Part shown: piece by piece, positions 24,858 to 34,928 of the stretch
Position numbering within the stretch: the first letter of the stretch is position 1
How the letters are laid out: the number at the start of each line of letters is the position of its first letter
NCBI RefSeq assembly: GCF_024623785.1
Contig: NZ_JANKBZ010000005.1
Location: 1-64,000, forward strand
Length of the DNA: 64,000 nucleotides
Direction of reading: 5' to 3'
Source of the DNA: Archangium lipolyticum
GTDB lineage: Bacteria > Myxococcota > Myxococcia > Myxococcales > Myxococcaceae
Translations under genes and position numbers: made by a program
Notes under the pieces: model-generated
Told to the model about the DNA's origin: nothing
The model's database searches: none
What the model saw: only the letters and a program-made list of their open reading frames with translations

Positions 24858-25514
24858 ATGCAGCTCAACATCACCTTCCGCCAGTTCGGCTCGTCCGATT
24901 CCCTCAAGGAGTACGCGAAGGAGAAGGTCGAGCGGGTGAACAAGTACCTGGACCGAGCCGGTGAGGCCCATGTGGTGCTGTCGCTCGAGCGGCACCTGCA
25001 TCACGCGGAGATCACCATCCACTCCGGTTCCTGGGTGCTGCGCGGCAGGGACAAGAGCGAGGACATGTACGCGTCCATCGACATGGCGATGGACAAGATC
25101 GAAGCCCAACTCCGCAAGTACAAGGAGAAGATCAAGAACCACCACGGACGCGAGCGGGTGCACCACCGGCAGGAGCTGGTGAACCACCTGAAGGTGCGCC
25201 ACAAGGTCTTCGAGCTGCCCGAGGAGTTCATTCAGGAGGAGTCCTCCGCCGAGGCCCCCGTCGCCCAGGCGCCCGCGGCCCAGCCCGCGCAGAGCGCTCC
25301 GGCGGCCCAGTCCGCCACGCGCATCGTGCGCACCTCCGAAATCACCGTGAAGCCCATGCCGGTGGATGAGGCGGTGATGCAGATGAACCTGATGAACCAG
25401 GACTTCTACGTCTTCCAGCACGCCACCACGCACGAGGTCTGCGTGGTGTACCGGCGCAAGGAGGATGGGCAGTACGGCCTGATCGCCACGCACGCTCCGC
25501 CCACCGCGGGCTGA
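24858..25514 (+). CDS. hpf: Ribosome hibernation promoting factor, long form
   Basis: 218 residues. The N-terminal domain (1-100) matches HPF/YfiA: MQLNITFRQFGSSDSLKEYAKEKVERVNKYL and EDMYASIDMAMDKIEAQLRKYKEKIKNH. An Ala/Gln/Pro linker (about 130-155) leads to the C-terminal dimerisation domain with VDEAVMQMNLMNQDFYVFQ and GLIATH. The long form alone makes 100S ribosome dimers in stationary phase and starvation. GGGAGG precedes the start. ptsN lies further along, as often in proteobacteria where hpf and ptsN follow rpoN; here rpoN is absent and a GH3 gene is inserted on the opposite strand. Confidence 0.93.
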   Translation: MQLNITFRQFGSSDSLKEYAKEKVERVNKYLDRAGEAHVVLSLERHLHHAEITIHSGSWVLRGRDKSEDMYASIDMAMDKIEAQLRKYKEKIKNHHGRERVHHRQELVNHLKVRHKVFELPEEFIQEESSAEAPVAQAPAAQPAQSAPAAQSATRIVRTSEITVKPMPVDEAVMQMNLMNQDFYVFQHATTHEVCVVYRRKEDGQYGLIATHAPPTAG

Positions 25515-25515
25515 G

Positions 25516-27369
25516 TCAGCGCGCGCTGCGCTCCGTGTGGAGGGCCCCGCTTCCGCCCTTCCTCGGAGCGTCCAACCCGTGGCCGAAGGCGAGCCTGTTG
25601 AGCCCCACGGGGAGCCGGCCCGGCGTGCCGATCTCCCCGAAGAGGGCGGCGGCGGCGGCCTCGGTGGCCACGGGCTGGTACGAGTAGATGGCCAGCACGG
25701 CCCGCGCCTCGTCGGCGAGCTCGGCGAGGTAGGGCAGCCCCATGGACACCACCAGCACCGGGCGGCCGGTGGCGGCGGCCATGGTGACGAGCTCGAGCTG
25801 GCGCGAGTTGATGACGCCCACCACCACCACGTCCGCGGAGAGCGCCAGCCGGCGCGCCTGCTGCCGGAGCACGGAGCGACGGGCCCTGGAAGGGTAGGCG
25901 GGCACGTTGAGCACCTGGGCGTGGGGCGCCCGGGCCTGGATGGCCTCGCCCAGTGAGTCCTCGGCCGTGATGACGGCCAGGCGCATGTCCGGCGCCAGGG
26001 GGAAGTGCCTGCCGTCCGTGCGCAGCAGGGTGACGGCGGCACGGGCGATGCGGTGAGCCACCTCGGCGTGCTCCGGAGAGGGCGGGGTGGCCAGGCGCTC
26101 CGCCAGCTGGAGAGGGGGCTCGAAGAGGCCGCGGCGCACCTTGGCGGTGAGGATGTGGCGCACCGCCTCGTCCAGCCGCCCCCGGGGAATGGCTCCGTCA
26201 TGGGCGGCGGCCAGCAGGGCCTCGTACACCTCCGTCTTCTTCTCCGCCCTCCAGGGGATGAGCACCATGTCCGCGCCGGCGTTCACCGCCATCACCGCCG
26301 CCCGGCCCACGCCGTAGCGCTGGGCGATGGCGTCCATTTCCAGCTCGTCGGTGAGTACCAGCCCCTCGAAGCCGAGCCGCTGGCGCAGCAGCCCGCCCAG
26401 CACCTGGGGGTGGAGGGTGGCCGGCACGTCGTCCCCGGTGAGGCCGGGCACGGCCACGTGCGCCGTCATCAGCCCGTCCAGCCCCTCGCGCATGACGGCA
26501 TGGAAGGGCTCCATCTGGGCGAGCACCTCCTCGCGGGACTCGCGCATGACGGGCAGGGCCGTGTGGCTGTCGGCGTCCGTGGCGCCATGGCCGGGGAAGT
26601 GCTTGGCCACCGTGACGAGCCCCGCGTCCTGCTGGCCGCGCACGAAGGCCCGCCCCAGCTCGGACACGAGCGGCACCGAGTCCCCATAGGAGCGGATGCC
26701 GATGACGGGGTTGCGCGGGTTGAGGTTGACGTCCAGCACCGGCGCCAGGTTCATGTTGAAGCCCAGGCGCGCCAGGTCCTCCCCCTGGGCGTGGCCCGCG
26801 GCGTACGCCAGCTCGGGCGAGCGCGTGGCCCCCAGCGCCATGTTGCCCGGCAGCACCACCACGCCGTCGTTCACCCGCACCACGTTGCCCCCTTCCTGAT
26901 CCAACGCCAGGAAGGGGGGGATGGTATCCGCCAGCAGCCGGCGCAGGCCGTCGTTGAGGCGGGCGACCTGCTCGCCGGTGACGATGTTGCGCTTGAAGAG
27001 ACACACCCCGCCCACCCGGCGGCCCCGCACCAGCGCCTCCACGGACGCGTCCACCTCGGTGCCGGCGAAGCCCACCATCATCAACTGGCCCACCTTGTCC
27101 TCGAGGGAGAGGCGGGCGAGGAGGTCCTCCACCCGGGCCCGGAGGACGGCGTCCCCGGAAACCGGGGGCGCGGTAGGGGCGGGGTCGGCCTGGACCTGGG
27201 CGGGGGCGGGCGTCTCCAGGGGGGCGCGGGGTGCCTGGGGTCCGCCGGGGGCGGTGGCACACGCCCCGGAGCAAAGGACGAGCAGGACGGTGAGTGCGCG
27301 AAGGGACCAGGGGGGCACGTTGGGGTGGAGCCTAGACGAGCCCTCCAGCCCCCTCCATCTTCTGGCCAT
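25516..27369 (-). CDS. GH3 beta-N-acetylhexosaminidase-like lipoprotein
   Basis: 617 residues from the ATG at 27369; a GTG at 27318 would start directly at a better lipoprotein signal (ALTVLLVLCSGAC), and no ribosome site decides. The NagZ signature KHFPGHGATDADSHT is present, with the His/Asp acid-base loop, and LTDELEMDAI carries the nucleophile Asp. Unlike 340-residue cytoplasmic NagZ, it has the GH3 C-terminal domain (about 400-600) and is lipidated, so it likely trims GlcNAc from peptidoglycan or prey cell walls outside the cytoplasm. It ends one base after the hpf stop on the other strand. Confidence 0.85.
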   Translation of the reverse strand: MARRWRGLEGSSRLHPNVPPWSLRALTVLLVLCSGACATAPGGPQAPRAPLETPAPAQVQADPAPTAPPVSGDAVLRARVEDLLARLSLEDKVGQLMMVGFAGTEVDASVEALVRGRRVGGVCLFKRNIVTGEQVARLNDGLRRLLADTIPPFLALDQEGGNVVRVNDGVVVLPGNMALGATRSPELAYAAGHAQGEDLARLGFNMNLAPVLDVNLNPRNPVIGIRSYGDSVPLVSELGRAFVRGQQDAGLVTVAKHFPGHGATDADSHTALPVMRESREEVLAQMEPFHAVMREGLDGLMTAHVAVPGLTGDDVPATLHPQVLGGLLRQRLGFEGLVLTDELEMDAIAQRYGVGRAAVMAVNAGADMVLIPWRAEKKTEVYEALLAAAHDGAIPRGRLDEAVRHILTAKVRRGLFEPPLQLAERLATPPSPEHAEVAHRIARAAVTLLRTDGRHFPLAPDMRLAVITAEDSLGEAIQARAPHAQVLNVPAYPSRARRSVLRQQARRLALSADVVVVGVINSRQLELVTMAAATGRPVLVVSMGLPYLAELADEARAVLAIYSYQPVATEAAAAALFGEIGTPGRLPVGLNRLAFGHGLDAPRKGGSGALHTERSAR

Positions 27370-27475
27370 GAGGGGCAAGACGCCTGGAGACGGACAGGGA
27401 GGGCAGGCGACCCTTGCGCGAAAGAAGGGCCAGGAGTAATTGCCCGCCAGGGAGCGCCACCGCAGGGAGCGCAGC

Positions 27476-27937
27476 TTGCGAATCTCCGAGTTCCTCAGCC
27501 CAGAAGCCGTCATCGCGGACCTCCACGCTCGAGACAAGCAGGAGGTGTTGCGCGAGCTGAGTGCCGCGCTGGCCCGGGCCCATCCCCATTTGAAGGAGGA
27601 GCGCCTGGTGGAGGTGCTGCGCGAGCGCGAGAAGCTGGGCTCCACCGGCATCGGCGAGGGCGTGGCCATCCCCCACGGGAAGCTGCCCGGGCTCTCTCAG
27701 CTGGTGGCCGCCTTCGGCGTGTCGCGCCAGGGCGTGGACTTCGAGGCCATCGACGGCAAGCCCACGCACCTCTTCTTCTCCCTGGTGGCTCCGGAGAACA
27801 GCGCGGGCGTGCACCTCAAGGCCCTGGCACGCATCTCGCGACTGTTCAAGAATCCGCGTTTCCGCGCCGCCATCCTCGAGGCCCCCACCGCGGCGGACAT
27901 CCACGCACTCATCGTGCAGGAAGACGCCCGGCCCTGA
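27476..27937 (+). CDS. ptsN: PTS IIA-Ntr domain regulatory protein
   Basis: 153 residues from the TTG at 27476, chosen because AGGGAG lies six bases upstream and MRISEFLSPEAVIADL fits the family start; another TTG at 27440 is possible. The phosphorylated His67 is in GEGVAIPHGKLPGL. EIIANtr receives phosphate from NPr/EINtr and signals nitrogen and potassium status rather than transporting sugar. Proximity to hpf (with the GH3 gene between) preserves part of the usual rpoN-hpf-ptsN neighbourhood. Confidence 0.9.
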   Translation: MRISEFLSPEAVIADLHARDKQEVLRELSAALARAHPHLKEERLVEVLREREKLGSTGIGEGVAIPHGKLPGLSQLVAAFGVSRQGVDFEAIDGKPTHLFFSLVAPENSAGVHLKALARISRLFKNPRFRAAILEAPTAADIHALIVQEDARP

Positions 27938-27960
27938 CAGGTCGTGATAGGGTGGGTCGG

Positions 27961-28809
27961 ATGGAACTGGTCCTTCGGCCGGTCAACGACCGTTTCTTCC
28001 ATGAACAGGTAATGCCCTTCCTGTCGCTCGCCATGAGCGACTCGGCGAGGGCGCTGCAGGCGCTCCACGAGCAGCTGGTGGACGAGCGTGCCCTCCAGCT
28101 GTGCGCGCGGTTGATCACCTCGCACATCGGTGGGGGTCTGGGCGGCGTGGAGCAGGCGCCCTGGGTGGAGCTGGTGGATCGGCTCACCTTCCTGCAGTGG
28201 GGTCCGTGCTCGTCCGGTGGGTGGGAGGTGGTGGGGCCACGGGCGGGCTACGCGGGCAACTGGGACGAGGCGCTGCACCTGGCGCTGATGGTGGAGGACC
28301 CCACCTACCCGTACTGGGACGCGCGGGCCTCGTATGGGCGGCGCGAGAGCTTCCGCCTGCATCCCGTGCCGGGGCTGGGACTGGCCTCGTTGGTCGGCGG
28401 GCACTGGGAGCCGTTCCCCGACTTCCCGCCGGACCGGGTCTTCTCCACCCAGGGGCGGGGTGAGTATGTGACGCGCGATCAGTACGCCTTCGCGGACTGG
28501 GCGTGGCGGCCGGCGCGGGTGGTGGAGCAGTGGTACGCCGACCTGGGGCGCAAGCTGGAGCGGCTGCTGGCGCGCGAGCGGGAGCGGCTCGCGCCGGTGG
28601 AGCCGCCGGAGTCGGACGAGGTGCTGGCGTACTGGCTGGGCCAGGTGCCCCAGCCGCCGCCGCTCACGGTGGCCTTCACCGGGTTGGGCCAGCGCTCGTC
28701 CTCGTGGATTCAAGAGCTTGGCGTGCTGACGTCGCACCTGCGCGAGGCGGCCCGGGAGCAGGCCGGCCTGGTGACGCTGGTGACCCGGTCCGTCAACGTC
28801 CAGCCGTAG
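27961..28809 (+). CDS. Conserved hypothetical protein, likely myxobacterial
   Basis: 282 residues starting at the ATG at 27961, 23 bases after ptsN and likely co-transcribed. No signal peptide or membrane segment. Aromatic and charged, with [36 protein letters not shown] and an Arg/Glu-rich helix ([15 protein letters not shown] near 200). I do not recognise the family. Its last 17 bases overlap the dtd gene on the other strand. Confidence 0.65.
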   Translation: MELVLRPVNDRFFHEQVMPFLSLAMSDSARALQALHEQLVDERALQLCARLITSHIGGGLGGVEQAPWVELVDRLTFLQWGPCSSGGWEVVGPRAGYAGNWDEALHLALMVEDPTYPYWDARASYGRRESFRLHPVPGLGLASLVGGHWEPFPDFPPDRVFSTQGRGEYVTRDQYAFADWAWRPARVVEQWYADLGRKLERLLARERERLAPVEPPESDEVLAYWLGQVPQPPPLTVAFTGLGQRSSSWIQELGVLTSHLREAAREQAGLVTLVTRSVNVQP

Positions 28810-29269
28810 GCGGTGCGGCCGAGGCGGCCCCCGGGCTCTCCAGCAGGAGGGTGACGGGGCCGTCGTTGACGAGCGCCACCTTCATGTCGGCGGCGAAGAT
28901 GCCGGTGCCCACGGTGAGGCCGCGGGCGCGCAGGGTGTCGCAGACGCGCTCGTAGAGGGCCTTGGCGCCGGCCGGCTCCATGGCGTCGGTGAAGCTGGGG
29001 CGCCGGCCCCGGCGCGCGTCTCCATAGAGGGTGAACTGGCTCACCACGATGAGCTGCCGGGAGGTGTCCTCCAGCGAGAGGTTCATCTTGCCCGCGGCAT
29101 CCTCGAAGATGCGCAGGGTGGCGAGCTTCTCCGCCATCCACGTCACGTCTGCCTCGGTGTCGCCCTTGCCCACGCCGAGCAGCACCAGCAGGCCCGGCCC
29201 TATCTGGCTGACGCGCTCGCCGTTGACGGTGACGGAGGCCTCGAGGACCCGCTGGACCACTGCCTTCAT
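28793..29269 (-). CDS. dtd: D-aminoacyl-tRNA deacylase
   Basis: 158 residues. The two DTD signatures are seen: [17 protein letters not shown] (the SQFTLY nucleophile loop) and [12 protein letters not shown] (NxPxT cross-subunit motif). It removes D-amino acids and glycine mischarged on tRNA, a homodimeric proofreading enzyme. Five bases separate it from the DUF2378 gene upstream, so the two probably form an operon. Confidence 0.95.
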   Translation of the reverse strand: MKAVVQRVLEASVTVNGERVSQIGPGLLVLLGVGKGDTEADVTWMAEKLATLRIFEDAAGKMNLSLEDTSRQLIVVSQFTLYGDARRGRRPSFTDAMEPAGAKALYERVCDTLRARGLTVGTGIFAADMKVALVNDGPVTLLLESPGAASAAPPTAGR

Positions 29270-29274
29270 CGTGC

Positions 29275-29898
29275 TCACTCCCAGGAGAATTCGAAGGTGC
29301 TGTCGAGCGGCGCCATCCTCTGGCCGCGCACCCTCACGGCCTTGGCGCCGAGGTATTCCATGCTCTCCTGTAGCACGCCCTCGTGGTACGCGACGGGCAT
29401 GTAGCAGTGGCGCATGATGACGCGGCCCCGGGTGGGCCCCACCCACTCCACCCGGCGCTCTCCGTAGCTGGCCGTCATCCGGTAGAGCGTCTGCATGCTG
29501 ACCAGCATCTGCTTGATGTCCCCGCCGGCCAGCAGGCGCACGGCGTTGCCCATCGCGGATGACATGAAGTCCCTCGTGGCCTTGCGTCCCATGGCCCGGA
29601 GCGCCTCCTCGGGGCCGCCGTACTGGACGCTCAGCTCCTCCGCCGCCGTCACGGTCAGCCGCAGCAGCAGGGGGATGGGGTAGTTGAAGAAGGGCACCAA
29701 CTGCTGCCCCTCGAGCACCTCCAGACAGCGTGCCAGCGCGGTCTCGTTCCCCAGGGTCCGCACCGACTCCAGCATGCTGGTGAAGAACAGCCCGCGCGCG
29801 GTGTCCCGGGGGGTGGCCAGTTCCGCCCGCTGCTTCAGCTCCCACGCCCAGTCGGATGGCGCGCCACCCTGCCTGCTGGCTTCGCTGCTCGTGCTCAT
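29275..29898 (-). CDS. DUF2378 (TIGR02265) family protein, Myxococcales-restricted
   Basis: 207 residues from the ATG at 29898; an ATG at 29922 (adding eight residues) is equally possible as neither has a clear ribosome site. The family pattern [28 protein letters not shown] and [24 protein letters not shown] is seen, ending with the aromatic beta-strand region [24 protein letters not shown]. The family is expanded in myxobacteria and its role is unknown; the topology resembles heme-NO-binding or V4R-like sensor folds. Divergent from the Ser/Thr kinase gene. Confidence 0.75.
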   Translation of the reverse strand: MSTSSEASRQGGAPSDWAWELKQRAELATPRDTARGLFFTSMLESVRTLGNETALARCLEVLEGQQLVPFFNYPIPLLLRLTVTAAEELSVQYGGPEEALRAMGRKATRDFMSSAMGNAVRLLAGGDIKQMLVSMQTLYRMTASYGERRVEWVGPTRGRVIMRHCYMPVAYHEGVLQESMEYLGAKAVRVRGQRMAPLDSTFEFSWE

Positions 29899-30068
29899 GG
29901 ATGCAGCCAGGGTCGCCGGCATGGCTGTCGAGGGGGGGAGTGCCGGTCGGGAGGGCCAACGTACCCGTGCGCACCCCTCCCATGCAAATTCGCACCCATC
30001 CGCTTGCCCCCCCATGCCGGAGGGGTGGGTGACCTGTTGCCGACTGTCACATAAAATGAGAAACCGGG

Positions 30069-32006
30069 ATGACTGTTCAGCGACGTTGTCGCATTTGCGG
30101 GGGGACTGTACCGGAGGGAGCCAAGGCATGCCCTCGGGACGGATCGCCCGTCGACCTGGAGCGCCTGGTGGAAGAGAAGACGGTGGTTCACGACCCATCT
30201 CCAGTGGAATCCGCGGCACGGGTGGTGCCCGCCTCGGGCCCGGAGGAAGACGAGGCGTGGGCGCCCACGGCCCTCAAGGACGGGCTGGTGGGGCAGCGCA
30301 TCGGTGAGTACGTGGTGCGCCGGCGCATCGGCAGTGGCGGCATGGGCGTCGTCTACGAGGGCGAGCACCCGGTCATCGGCCGCAAGGTCGCGATCAAGAT
30401 CATCCGCCCGGACTCCTCGGAGGGCGTGCGCTCGCGCGAGCTGGTGGGCGAGGCCCGCGCGGCGAGCGCCATCCGTCACCGGGGCATCATCGACATCTTC
30501 GGCTTCGGAACCCTGCCGGGCATCGGCCAGTACCTGGTGATGGAGTACCTCAACGGCCGGCCACTCGACGAGGTCATCCTGGACCGGGCGCCGATGCCGC
30601 CCGCCGAGGTCATCCGGCTCATGATCGAGGTGCTGGGCGCGCTGTCGGCCGCGCACGCCGAGGGCGTCATCCACCGCGACCTCAAGCCGGGCAACATCTT
30701 CGTCGTGCTGGAGTCGAACGGCTCCGAGTACGTGAAGGTGCTCGACTTCGGGCTCGCCAAGCAGGGGGCGGCGCCCAACAGCGCCACGCCGCAGACGCGC
30801 GCGAGCATGATCGTCGGTACCCCCGAGTACATGGCCCCGGAGCAGGCCTGTGGCCAGCCGGTGAGCCCGCGCACCGACCTGTACGCGGTGGGCATCATCA
30901 TGTTCGAGATGCTCACCGGGCGGCTGCCCTTCCGGGGGGACTCGCCCATGCAGGTGGCCATCATGCAGGTGCAGGCGCAGCCGCCCGCGCCGTCGTCCTT
31001 CGTGGACGGGCTGCCGGCGGAGCTCGATGCCCTCATCCTCCGGATGCTGGCGAAGGATGCCGACCAGCGGCCCCTCTCGGCCGATGCGGTAGCGCGCGAG
31101 CTGAAGGGCATCGCCAGGATGCTGGCCGTGGACATGACCCAGCTGTCCGGGTTCGCCCGGACCGTGCCGGAGTCCGCGCCCACTCCTCAGCCCAACCCCA
31201 CCGCGCGTCCGCAGGTCCGGCCACCGGTGGTCGGGGCGGCTCCCCAGCGGGCCGGGGCAGGAGCACGTCCGGCGGCCACGGTGGCCGCTCCGGAGACGGC
31301 CGCGCGTCCGGTGCTCTCGGCTCCCTCGTCCGAGGTGGTGGCCCGGATCAGTGCCCGGCCACAAGCCGCGCGCCCGCAGGCATCCCGCCCACAGGCCGCG
31401 CGCCCGGCTCCTCGTCCTCCTCCCACCACCGAGACGATCGTGAGGGAGACGCGTCCCGAGGTGCAGGCTCCCGATACCCATGCGCTCGCGCTCCCGCGGC
31501 GCTCGTTGGGCACGAAGGTGGTGGCGGGCCTGGGCGTGGCGGCGGTTCTCATCGGCGCGGGTGTGGGAGTGGTGTACCACCGTGAGGGTGGCGCGACCGT
31601 TCCATCCGCGACTCCCGCGCCGGTCATCGACCCACCCCGGGCCATGGCCAGGCCGCCTGAAGCCAGGATGCAGCCCGCTCCCCCGGCTCAGGTCGAGGCG
31701 CCGACGCCGCAAAGGACAGGTCCGGAAGAATCAGAAGAGAAGAATGTGACTTCCGACGGGGCGCGACGTTCCGCCGTCGTGGCGAAGACCGGGGGCCTGC
31801 AGATCGTGTCGGAATGCTGGGCCAAGGTGTTCGTGAACGGCGAGTTCAAGGGGGAAGTGCCCAGGTCGACCCCCATCATCCTGTCCGTCGGCGATCACAA
31901 GCTCGAGCTACGTGAGAGCCCCGCGATCGAGAATCCCCGGGCGGAGATCTCCATCAATCCGGGGAAGAACAAGTACGTGGCCCGCTGTCGTCCATCCGAA
32001 GGCTGA
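30069..32006 (+). CDS. Membrane Ser/Thr protein kinase with zinc ribbon and PEGA domain
   Basis: 645 residues. N-terminal zinc-ribbon-like knuckle (CRICGG, CPRDG; Cys7, Cys10, Cys21). Kinase domain 80-345: glycine loop GSGGMG (90-94), Lys111 in VAIKII, catalytic HRDLKPGN (Asp205), DFG (Asp227), GTPEYMAPEQ activation segment. A Pro/Ala/Arg-rich linker leads to one membrane helix (about 482-503) and a C-terminal PEGA-like domain (about 570-640, AKVFVNGEFKGEVP). The kinase is thus cytoplasmic and the sensor outside the inner membrane. All catalytic residues are intact. It starts a same-strand cluster of envelope proteins. Confidence 0.92.
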   Translation: MTVQRRCRICGGTVPEGAKACPRDGSPVDLERLVEEKTVVHDPSPVESAARVVPASGPEEDEAWAPTALKDGLVGQRIGEYVVRRRIGSGGMGVVYEGEHPVIGRKVAIKIIRPDSSEGVRSRELVGEARAASAIRHRGIIDIFGFGTLPGIGQYLVMEYLNGRPLDEVILDRAPMPPAEVIRLMIEVLGALSAAHAEGVIHRDLKPGNIFVVLESNGSEYVKVLDFGLAKQGAAPNSATPQTRASMIVGTPEYMAPEQACGQPVSPRTDLYAVGIIMFEMLTGRLPFRGDSPMQVAIMQVQAQPPAPSSFVDGLPAELDALILRMLAKDADQRPLSADAVARELKGIARMLAVDMTQLSGFARTVPESAPTPQPNPTARPQVRPPVVGAAPQRAGAGARPAATVAAPETAARPVLSAPSSEVVARISARPQAARPQASRPQAARPAPRPPPTTETIVRETRPEVQAPDTHALALPRRSLGTKVVAGLGVAAVLIGAGVGVVYHREGGATVPSATPAPVIDPPRAMARPPEARMQPAPPAQVEAPTPQRTGPEESEEKNVTSDGARRSAVVAKTGGLQIVSECWAKVFVNGEFKGEVPRSTPIILSVGDHKLELRESPAIENPRAEISINPGKNKYVARCRPSEG

Positions 32007-32037
32007 GCCGCTCTTCATCGCAGGAACCGCCTTGTCC

Positions 32038-32910
32038 ATGTCCTTCCGTTCCTTCGTCCTTCTGCTCCTGCTCGTTCCCATGGCCGCATGGGCGGACATC
32101 CGGGGGCTCGATCTCTACGCACGGGGTGAGTTCGAAAAGGCGCTCCCCGTGTTCCGGGAGGAGATGGCGAACTCCCGCCGCACCGAGAAGGAGCGGGCGC
32201 GGGCGCGCATCTATCTCGCCGCTTCGATGTTCGCGCTCGGGATGCAGGTCGATGCCACCTCGCAGCTCGAGGAGCTCGTGCGACTTCACCCCGAGCAGCG
32301 GGTGGATCCGAACCGCTTCCCGCCGGCTTTCGTGAAGCTGGCGGCCAAGGCGCGGAAGACGGTGGAGGCCGAGCAACTGGCCCAGGCCCAGGCGAAGGAG
32401 GCCGAGGAGAAGCGGCTCGCCGAGGAGGCCGAGCGGCGCGGGCGTGTGGCCGAGGTGCCGCGCTCCCAGCAGGAGCCGGCGGGGGAGGTGCAAGCGCCCG
32501 TGGAGCCGATGGCCACCTCGTCATTCCGGTTGCGTCCGGAGGTCACCGGCTACGTCGACATGTTGGGCCAGGGCTCCCGGGGCTTCGCCGTGGGAGCCAC
32601 CGCGGGCTACGGGGCACTGGAGGCCAGTGTGCGGCTGCTGCCCGGTCCCGAGAGTCACTGGGGCGTGGGCGTGGAGGTGGGTGTCCTCTTCGGAAAGGGC
32701 ATGCTCCAGCCGCGCCTGGCCCTGAGGGGGACGGGCGTCATGGGTGTTGGCGTCGGTGGCGGAGGCGCGGTGGGCGTGCGGCTGACGCCCGTGCCCCTGT
32801 TCACCTTGATGGCCGACGTGGGAGTGGAGGGCTTCAAGGTGAGCGACGCGTCGCTCTACCGGGGGGTCGTGCTGGTGGCCTCGGCCGGCGTGGGCTTCAA
32901 CCTGTTCTGA
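32038..32910 (+). CDS. Exported TPR-like/outer-membrane beta-barrel protein
   Basis: 290 residues from the ATG at 32038. Signal peptide cleaved near residue 20 (MAAWA-DI). Residues 25-110 form helical pairs with GLDLYARGEFEKALPVFREEM, a TPR-type start; a Glu/Ala/Lys coiled coil follows (about 110-150). The last 110 residues alternate hydrophobic strands (VTGYVDMLGQGSRGFAVGATAG, then repeated V/G/A strands) and end in Phe, as outer-membrane barrels do. It lies 31 bases after the kinase and may be its signalling partner in the envelope; this is inference. Confidence 0.65.
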   Translation: MSFRSFVLLLLLVPMAAWADIRGLDLYARGEFEKALPVFREEMANSRRTEKERARARIYLAASMFALGMQVDATSQLEELVRLHPEQRVDPNRFPPAFVKLAAKARKTVEAEQLAQAQAKEAEEKRLAEEAERRGRVAEVPRSQQEPAGEVQAPVEPMATSSFRLRPEVTGYVDMLGQGSRGFAVGATAGYGALEASVRLLPGPESHWGVGVEVGVLFGKGMLQPRLALRGTGVMGVGVGGGGAVGVRLTPVPLFTLMADVGVEGFKVSDASLYRGVVLVASAGVGFNLF

Positions 32911-32939
32911 TCCGCTCGCCCGTGAAGGGGAGAACCGTC

Positions 32940-34916
32940 GTGTCCGCTCTCATGTCTCGTGGCGCCCTCGTGGCCGCCGCTCTCGTTGCGCTCGCGCTCG
33001 CCGCGCTGCCGGCCCCGGCTCTCGGGCAGTGCCCGTCCTGGAAGCCCGTCGTCACCTGGAACACCTACCTGGGTGGCGGAACCCTGCCTGGCGGCGGCAC
33101 CAGCACGACCCGCACCACCGACAAGCTGCAAGGCCTCGCGGTGAACGACAAGGGCGAGGTCTTCGTGACGGGCCAGACGAACTCCGTCGGCTTTCCCTCC
33201 GGCACGGAGCTGCCCGCGACCAGCTCGGCCCAGGACGCCTTCGTCGCCAGGTTCAGCGCGGACGGCACGCGCCTGGAGTGGGTGCGGGTGTTCGGCGGCG
33301 TCAAGGACGAGGCGGGAATGAGGGTGGCGCTCGGCAACTCCGGCGAGGTGTATGTCGTGGGGACGACCCGATCGTCCGAGCTCCTGACCGCCTCGGGTGC
33401 CGCGAAGACCGTGCTGACGCATCAGGGCGATGCGGATGGCAAGGACGCCTTCCTCGCGCAGCTGTCCGCGACCGGCGAGCTGAACTGGTTCATGTTCCTG
33501 GGGGGCAGCGGGGAGGACGAGGGCCTGGGGCTCGCCGTGAGCCCGGACAACAAGGTGTACGTCATCGGGCGCACCACGTCGGACCTGACGGGCCTGGGGA
33601 CGCGATATGGCGTGCGCGGAGACGGCTTCGATGCGTTCGTCATCCAGGTGGACGTCTCCAATTCCACTTCGCCGAGGCCCGTGTGGACCCGGCTCCTGGG
33701 CTCGCAGGACGATTTCTTCGGCTTCGAGGCGGATGACGCGGCCTATTCCGTGGTGGCCACGGCGGACGCGATCCTCGTGGGAGGAATCGCCGGGTCCATC
33801 ATGCTGGGCGTGTCCGATACGGTGGTCCGTGAGAAGTTCCACAGGGGGGACGACGACGGCTTCGTCGCGAAGCTGAACCCCACCGACTCCTCCGTCGTGT
33901 GGCTCACCAACGTGGGATACGGCAACGGATCGACCGAGGTTCACGACGTCCTGGTGCGATCCGATGGAGGGCTCGTCACGGTGGGCGCCACGACATCCAC
34001 CGGGTTCATCACGCCGACTTCGGAGGACGACAGTGACCTCTTCGTGTTGCGTCTGGACTCGGAGGGCAGGGACGCTGGCGTGAAGCGGCGGTTCATCGGA
34101 CGCGGCGACGATGGGGTGGGCCACGCCACGCTCGACATGCGAGACAACCTCTTCATTGTCGGGCTGGTGGGCTCGGCGGGGCTCGCCCTCAACGGCTTCG
34201 ACAACGCCTTCGAGCCCTCCACCGATGGCTTCGTGATGATGCTGGATGGAGCGTTGAACACCCGTTGGGCCTCCTATGTGGGAGGGAGCGCCTCCAGTCC
34301 CGAATGGGTCACGGCACTGGCCATCGATTCGCGGGGGCAGCTCACCCTGGGAGGGTTCTCCTCCGCGTCCACGAGCTTCTTCTCCACGAACGCCGGTTAC
34401 GAGCGTTCACCCCGTGGAGGGGATGACGCGTTCGTCCTGCGCGTGGTGATGGACACCACCGAGCCGGTGACGGGCTCCGTGGAGGCCGGAGTCACTCCGC
34501 GAGGCCGCATCACCGCGACGTGGAATGGCTTCTCGGATCCGGAGACCTCCATCGCCCGTTACGAGTGGGCCATCCGCACCGCGGGCGGCGTGGTGCGCGA
34601 CTTCCAGCCCGTGGACGGCACGACCGCGACCGCCAGTGAGCTCCTGCCCCAGGTGGGGACGCCCTACTTCGTCACGGTGCGCGCGACCAATGGCGCGGGT
34701 TGCAGCGCGGAGAAGAGCTCGCCGGAGGTCGTCCTGACGTCGCCACCCGACTCCGAGCCGGACGAGGGGCCGGATGGGACTCCCTCCGGCTCGCCGCTCC
34801 AGTCTCCGCTGGGGTGGGGTTGTGGCAGTACGGGGACGGGTGGCGGGGCCGAGGGGGCGTTGGCGCTGATGGCCCTGACGCTGCTGGTGGTGCGCCGCGC
34901 ACGTCTTCTGGCTTGA
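32940..34916 (+). CDS. SBBP beta-propeller MYXO-CTERM surface protein
   Basis: 658 residues from the GTG at 32940, with AAGGGGAG at good spacing; ATG at 32952 is an alternative. Signal peptide cleaved after PALGQ. Repeats such as 'GEVFVTGQTNSVGFP', 'DAFVARFSADGTRLEWVRVFGG' and 'DAFLAQLSATGELNWFMFLGG', about 55-60 residues each, are SBBP propeller blades. A fibronectin-III-like domain (about 500-590) follows, then PLGWGCGS, a hydrophobic helix and RRARLLA: a MYXO-CTERM sorting tail. Only 29 bases after the barrel gene and 12 before the next propeller gene. Confidence 0.8.
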   Translation: MSALMSRGALVAAALVALALAALPAPALGQCPSWKPVVTWNTYLGGGTLPGGGTSTTRTTDKLQGLAVNDKGEVFVTGQTNSVGFPSGTELPATSSAQDAFVARFSADGTRLEWVRVFGGVKDEAGMRVALGNSGEVYVVGTTRSSELLTASGAAKTVLTHQGDADGKDAFLAQLSATGELNWFMFLGGSGEDEGLGLAVSPDNKVYVIGRTTSDLTGLGTRYGVRGDGFDAFVIQVDVSNSTSPRPVWTRLLGSQDDFFGFEADDAAYSVVATADAILVGGIAGSIMLGVSDTVVREKFHRGDDDGFVAKLNPTDSSVVWLTNVGYGNGSTEVHDVLVRSDGGLVTVGATTSTGFITPTSEDDSDLFVLRLDSEGRDAGVKRRFIGRGDDGVGHATLDMRDNLFIVGLVGSAGLALNGFDNAFEPSTDGFVMMLDGALNTRWASYVGGSASSPEWVTALAIDSRGQLTLGGFSSASTSFFSTNAGYERSPRGGDDAFVLRVVMDTTEPVTGSVEAGVTPRGRITATWNGFSDPETSIARYEWAIRTAGGVVRDFQPVDGTTATASELLPQVGTPYFVTVRATNGAGCSAEKSSPEVVLTSPPDSEPDEGPDGTPSGSPLQSPLGWGCGSTGTGGGAEGALALMALTLLVVRRARLLA

Positions 34917-34928
34917 AGGGAGTGTCTC

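Noticed and set aside
30030-30068. -10-like TAAAAT just before the kinase start
   Set aside because: No -35 at 16-18 bases, and it would leave a leader of only a few bases.
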